A DNA stretch of 9,937 nt from Ch67 sp964491665 (GTDB lineage: Bacteria > Pseudomonadota > Gammaproteobacteria > Pseudomonadales > Ketobacteraceae). Shown piece after piece: positions 7,256 through 9,937 of this stretch. Under the pieces are notes generated by a model that saw nothing but the letters and a program-made list of their open reading frames with translations, did not search any database and had not been told where the DNA came from. Position 1 is the first letter of the stretch, and each line of letters begins with the position of its first letter. The position numbers were made by a program, and so were the translations under genes. The DNA lies in contig CAZBII010000170.1 in NCBI GenBank assembly GCA_964491665.1, positions 1-9,937 on the forward strand, written 5' to 3'.

Positions 7256-7270
7256 GTATACATCGTATAC
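7256..7270. promoter_or_regulatory. Paired GTATAC element, candidate operator shared by divergent genes
   Basis: GTATAC-ATC-GTATAC is both a direct and an inverted repeat, since GTATAC is self-complementary. It stands out as AT-rich in a GC-rich gap. It lies 74 nt from the plus-strand start and 124 nt from the minus-strand start. The GT-N2-AC core resembles sites bound by GntR/FadR-type regulators. No such regulator is encoded in the window, so the binding protein is unknown. Confidence 0.45.
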
Positions 7271-7290
7271 TGTTGGCCCACTGATCACAA
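7262..7290 (-). promoter_or_regulatory. Candidate promoter of the epoxide hydrolase gene, overlapping the paired element
   Basis: On the minus strand TTGTGA (7290-7285) and TACGAT (7267-7262) are separated by 17 nt and each match four of six consensus bases. The -10 falls inside the GTATAC pair. On the other strand TATACT (7266-7271) is a good -10 for the dehydrogenase gene, but has no convincing -35. A protein bound at the repeat would cover both. Picked by eye. Confidence 0.35.
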
Positions 7291-7343
7291 CCAACTGAAC
7301 ACTTGCACCGGGATCACAACAAAAAGAAGCGGAGGGAATTTCC

Positions 7344-8744
7344 ATGTCATTTGATTTCACCGGAAAAGTCGCCATCGTCACGGGCGCCGGCGGCGGCCTG
7401 GGCTTTGCCTATGCCAAATACCTGGCCGAGCGCGGCTGCAACGTCATCGTCAACGATCTGGGCGGCGGCACCTTCGGCTACGACGGCAAACCCAGCTCGA
7501 AAGTGGCCGACGAGGCCGTGAAAAAAATCAACGCGCTGGGCAAGGGTACCGCGGTGGCTGACGGCCACGACGTGTCGGAATACAAGAATGCCGAGAGCAT
7601 GGTCGACACCGCCATCAAGAAATGGGGTCGCATCGACATCATCATCAACAACGCCGGCATCGCCAGCACCGCCGTGTTCCCCAACGTGGACCGAGAGGAA
7701 GTCGACCTGCATCTGGGCGTGCATGTGATGGGCGCCATCAACACCATGCGCGCCGCCTGGCCGCACATGATCAAGCAGAAACACGGCCGCATCATCAACA
7801 CCGCGTCGGACTCCATGCTCGGTTTCTCGCCGCAGATCACTTATCCCTCCATGAAATCCGCGCTGATAGGACTCACCCGCAACGCCGGTCTGCTGGGCAA
7901 GGATCACAACATCAACATCAACGTGATCCTGCCGGCGGCGTTCACCCGTCTGTCCGCGCTGCTGCCGCAAAGTGATTTCCGCAGTCATCTGGAAAATGAT
8001 TTCCAGCCGGACAAACTGGCGCCGGTGGTGGCGTATCTGTGTCACGAAAAATGCGACATCAGCCGCGAGATTTTCTCCATCGGCGGCGGCAAGTTCTCCC
8101 GCGTCGTGCTGGCTGCCTGCGACGCCGTGCCGGTGGACATGACCATGGAATCGGTGGAAAAGCAGATGCAAGCCGTGATGGGCGATGACCTGTCGGCGAT
8201 GAAGCTGATGAAATCCACCTTCGACGATCTGCAGAACCTCGGTTTCTCGGAAGACGAGTGCAAGCTGTTCCATGACATGACCGCCACCCAGGCCGAACAG
8301 GGCCCGATTGACGCGGTGAAAATCGACAGCGTCGACAACGTGTGGGATCTCACCATCAAGTCACCGGTGGGCGACCAGTTCAGCGGACTGGTGCTGAAAT
8401 CCAGCGGCAGCAACGTGGTGGGCCATGTGCTGAACAAGGAACACGGCAACCAGAAAGTGCTGGAAGGCCGCGTGCTGGATGGCAAGACGCTGACCTGGAA
8501 ATGCAAGCTGACCAAGCCTGTGCCGCTGACCCTGACCTACACCGCGCAGGTAGACAAGGACCAGAAGATCCAGGGCAGGGTGGTCGGCACACTGATGGGC
8601 AAGACGGTGATGGATTCCACCTTCTCCGGCACTGCGGTGTTCGGTGCCAAGGCCGAGCAGGCGAAACAGGAAAGCGCGCAGCAGGCGGTGCTGGACGGGC
8701 AGAAAAAGCCGGGGTTTTTACAGCGGTTGTTTGCGAAAGCGTGA
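7344..8744 (+). CDS. Short-chain dehydrogenase with C-terminal lipocalin-like beta domain
   Basis: Residues 1-260 form a classical short-chain dehydrogenase close to the (3R)-hydroxyacyl-CoA dehydrogenase unit of bacterial and peroxisomal multifunctional enzymes. They show TGAGGGLG (13-20), VNDLGG with D38 favouring NAD(H), NNAG (102-105), catalytic S155, and Y167/K171 in YPSMK. Residues about 270-330 look helical. Residues about 333-432 repeat a strand pattern (VWDLTIKSPVGDQFSG, GRVLDGKTLTWKCKLTKP, GRVVGTLMG, FSGTAVFG) like the small lipocalin-type barrels that end in a GT motif. This replaces the SCP2 or MaoC domain usual at this place in multifunctional enzymes. GGAGGG at 7331-7336 sets the start. 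It probably oxidises a hydroxyacyl-CoA or similar alcohol in lipid-type catabolism, with the barrel perhaps binding the hydrophobic substrate. Substrate and barrel role are inference. It is transcribed alone and ends at a strong terminator. Confidence 0.88.
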   Translation: MSFDFTGKVAIVTGAGGGLGFAYAKYLAERGCNVIVNDLGGGTFGYDGKPSSKVADEAVKKINALGKGTAVADGHDVSEYKNAESMVDTAIKKWGRIDIIINNAGIASTAVFPNVDREEVDLHLGVHVMGAINTMRAAWPHMIKQKHGRIINTASDSMLGFSPQITYPSMKSALIGLTRNAGLLGKDHNININVILPAAFTRLSALLPQSDFRSHLENDFQPDKLAPVVAYLCHEKCDISREIFSIGGGKFSRVVLAACDAVPVDMTMESVEKQMQAVMGDDLSAMKLMKSTFDDLQNLGFSEDECKLFHDMTATQAEQGPIDAVKIDSVDNVWDLTIKSPVGDQFSGLVLKSSGSNVVGHVLNKEHGNQKVLEGRVLDGKTLTWKCKLTKPVPLTLTYTAQVDKDQKIQGRVVGTLMGKTVMDSTFSGTAVFGAKAEQAKQESAQQAVLDGQKKPGFLQRLFAKA

Positions 8745-8791
8745 AGGCTGCGCTGAATCCATCAGGGCAACAGACCCTGACGCAGAAAACG

Positions 8792-8817
8792 AAAAGCCCC
8801 GCATTTGCGGGGCTTTT
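8792..8817. terminator. Bidirectional Rho-independent terminator
   Basis: A perfect 11-bp stem AAAAGCCCCGC / GCGGGGCTTTT has a 4-nt loop ATTT (8803-8806), with T-runs on both strands. It sits 47 nt after the dehydrogenase stop and 36 nt after the thioesterase stop, which arrives from the other side. It serves both convergent transcripts. Confidence 0.93.
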
Positions 8818-8853
8818 TAACTACACAATCCTGACCACGTCGCCCGAAACGAA

Positions 8854-9303
8854 TCAGCTGTCCTTCACCATCGCCGCATACACCGCCTTCAGCAGCACCG
8901 CGTCCTGTTCGCCTTCGCGAATCACCACGTCGATGGCCACCTTTGCCCGGCCCTTGCTTTCATAGTTCTGGATCAGTTGCGCGCGCAACTCCTCGCTCAC
9001 CGTTGCAGTGCCGCGCAGAACACCCCGCACCGGAGTTTTGTATTCGATCTCGCCTTTTGCAACCCACACGCTGGGCGTGTGGCCGGCGTCCATCAGGGTG
9101 AGATGCACCGCGCTCCAGCCGGTCATGGCGGCCACGTTATAGAGGCTGCCACCGAAAGCCGTGCCGTGGGTGTTGAGGTTGGGCGCCAGCGGGGCTTCCA
9201 CCACCACCGTGCGCCCGTCCCAGGCGACTACGTCTACCCCCATGTGCTCAATCAGCGGAACCTGACTGCGCAACTTGTGGCGGACGTAATCGAGCGGGGT
9301 CAT
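8854..9303 (-). CDS. YiiD-type putative thioesterase (hotdog fold)
   Basis: The 149-residue protein matches the hotdog domain found at the C-terminus of E. coli YiiD. It shows the signature APNLNTHGTAFGGSLYNVAAMTGW at about 40-63, then the strand pattern VWVAKGEIEYKTPVRGVLRGTA. Hotdog thioesterases hydrolyse acyl-CoA or acyl-ACP thioesters in the cytoplasm as dimers or tetramers; the substrate of this branch is not established. The family's YiiD form has an added acetyltransferase domain, absent here. Its ATG shares one base with the stop of the upstream biotin-carrier gene (TGATG), so translation is probably coupled and the two products are made together. This suggests it acts on or edits an acyl-CoA of the carboxylase pathway. 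That role is inference. Confidence 0.87.
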   Translation of the reverse strand: MTPLDYVRHKLRSQVPLIEHMGVDVVAWDGRTVVVEAPLAPNLNTHGTAFGGSLYNVAAMTGWSAVHLTLMDAGHTPSVWVAKGEIEYKTPVRGVLRGTATVSEELRAQLIQNYESKGRAKVAIDVVIREGEQDAVLLKAVYAAMVKDS

Positions 9304-9937
9304 CAGATCAGGCCTTTCAGCAACGCTTCCGTGCGGGCCTTGCGCTGCGCCGCCGCTACCGCCGGGTCCACCTCAACGAATTTCTCGTCCGGTGTCACCT
9401 TGAACAGGGGCTGGCCCTGCTTGACGATGGCGCCATCCACGTTTTCCAGCAGCACCTTGTCGATGGTGCAGGCAAACGGAGCCTGGATCTTGTTGAACAT
9501 CTTCATCACTTCGATGATGTAGATGGTCTGGCCCACTTCCACGTGCGTGCCCGGCTCGACAAACGTCGGCATGCCAGGCGCCTCGCGGCCGTAGAACATG
9601 CCACCGCACACCGCGACGATTTCGTCGGCCTTGGTGGCCGGCGGCGGCACCAGTACCTTCATCATCTGCTCCTGCAGTGCTTCGTCGAACAGCATCTGCG
9701 GGATATGCACGGTCAGATCCTGATTCACTTTCAGCTCGTAGAAGTGGGCATCGCGCGCCAGTTTCGGCAGCACACTCATCACTTCCATGCCGGCCTGGAA
9801 GCCATAATGCGCAGATTGCACCTTCGCCCACTCTTCCGCCGACAGGCCACCCTGCGGCGCGCCATCCAGCAGCGCATTGAGCTTGGCCCAGCTGGTTTCG
9901 CCCAGACGGGTTTCCAGTTCGCGGTAGAACTTCAGAC
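9303..9937 (-). CDS. Biotin-carrier C-terminal part of an acyl-CoA or pyruvate-type carboxylase, 5' end missing
   Basis: The frame is open to the right edge, giving 210 visible residues of the C-terminus. After a helical segment (LKFYRELETRLGETSWAKLN) and a linker region comes a biotinyl domain with FVEPGTHVEVGQTIYIIEVMKMFN. The Lys of EVMKM (codon at 9501-9503) is the predicted biotin attachment site, and the second half-barrel VLLENVDGAIVKQGQPLFKV follows. Such domains carry carboxybiotin between the carboxylase and carboxyltransferase sites. The GTG at 9821 is an internal codon, not a start, because the frame and protein-like sequence go on upstream. Which carboxylase it is cannot be decided without the upstream part; acetyl-, propionyl- or another acyl-CoA enzyme are all possible. 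It is translationally coupled to the thioesterase gene. Confidence 0.88.
   Translation of the reverse strand, partial: LKFYRELETRLGETSWAKLNALLDGAPQGGLSAEEWAKVQSAHYGFQAGMEVMSVLPKLARDAHFYELKVNQDLTVHIPQMLFDEALQEQMMKVLVPPPATKADEIVAVCGGMFYGREAPGMPTFVEPGTHVEVGQTIYIIEVMKMFNKIQAPFACTIDKVLLENVDGAIVKQGQPLFKVTPDEKFVEVDPAVAAAQRKARTEALLKGLI

Noticed and set aside
7133..7381. N-terminal extension of the epoxide hydrolase up to 7381
   Set aside because: It would overlap the divergent dehydrogenase start and has no homologous features. The ATG at 7132 has a good ribosome site.
7347..8273. 308-codon open frame antisense to the dehydrogenase
   Set aside because: The plus frame has a full set of dehydrogenase motifs and a good ribosome site. 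The antisense product is His/Val/Gly-rich without recognisable features.
9303..9821. Complete 172-residue biotin protein starting at the GTG at 9821
   Set aside because: The frame stays open to the window edge with protein-like helical sequence, so this is the end of a longer protein.

Overview
The window is about 9.9 kb of dense, GC-rich chromosomal DNA (roughly 60% GC by eye). It probably comes from a gammaproteobacterium. The pointers are a periplasmic adaptor of an RND-type pump, a DedA/FmdB-like pair, an outer-membrane-type lipoprotein and a biotin carboxylase cluster. The genus cannot be named from the sequence. I see no rRNA, tRNA, CRISPR array, transposase, phage gene or integration site. 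It reads as ordinary core and metabolic DNA, with ten genes, two of them running off the window ends.

Left part (1-2807, all minus strand): an RND/HlyD-type membrane fusion protein cut by the left edge. Next is a small IsdG/HmoA-like heme-degrading monooxygenase with its own terminator, preceded in the same direction by an unrecognised 84-residue protein. Then come a Cys/Gly-tailed relative of the FmdB zinc ribbons and a DedA membrane protein, which form a likely two-gene operon.

Middle (3023-6062): a 755-residue lipoprotein on the plus strand, whose C-terminal two thirds carry a diverged membrane dipeptidase (M19) barrel. It faces a minus-strand HupE/UreJ protein, and a strong hairpin lies between the two.

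Right part (6110-9937): an epoxide hydrolase (minus) is divergent from a short-chain dehydrogenase (plus). The dehydrogenase carries a C-terminal lipocalin-like beta domain. The two share a 211-bp control region with a paired GTATAC element. Beyond a textbook bidirectional terminator lie a YiiD-type thioesterase and the biotin-carrier end of a carboxylase, translationally coupled on the minus strand. Hydrolase, hydroxyacyl-CoA-type dehydrogenase, thioesterase and acyl-CoA-type carboxylase together suggest breakdown of a lipid, terpenoid or similar hydrophobic carbon source; this is inference from gene families.

No clearly new defence or mobile system is visible. The least conventional items are the dehydrogenase-lipocalin fusion with its shared operator-like site, the oversized dipeptidase-like lipoprotein with an altered metal motif, and the orphan HupE gene.
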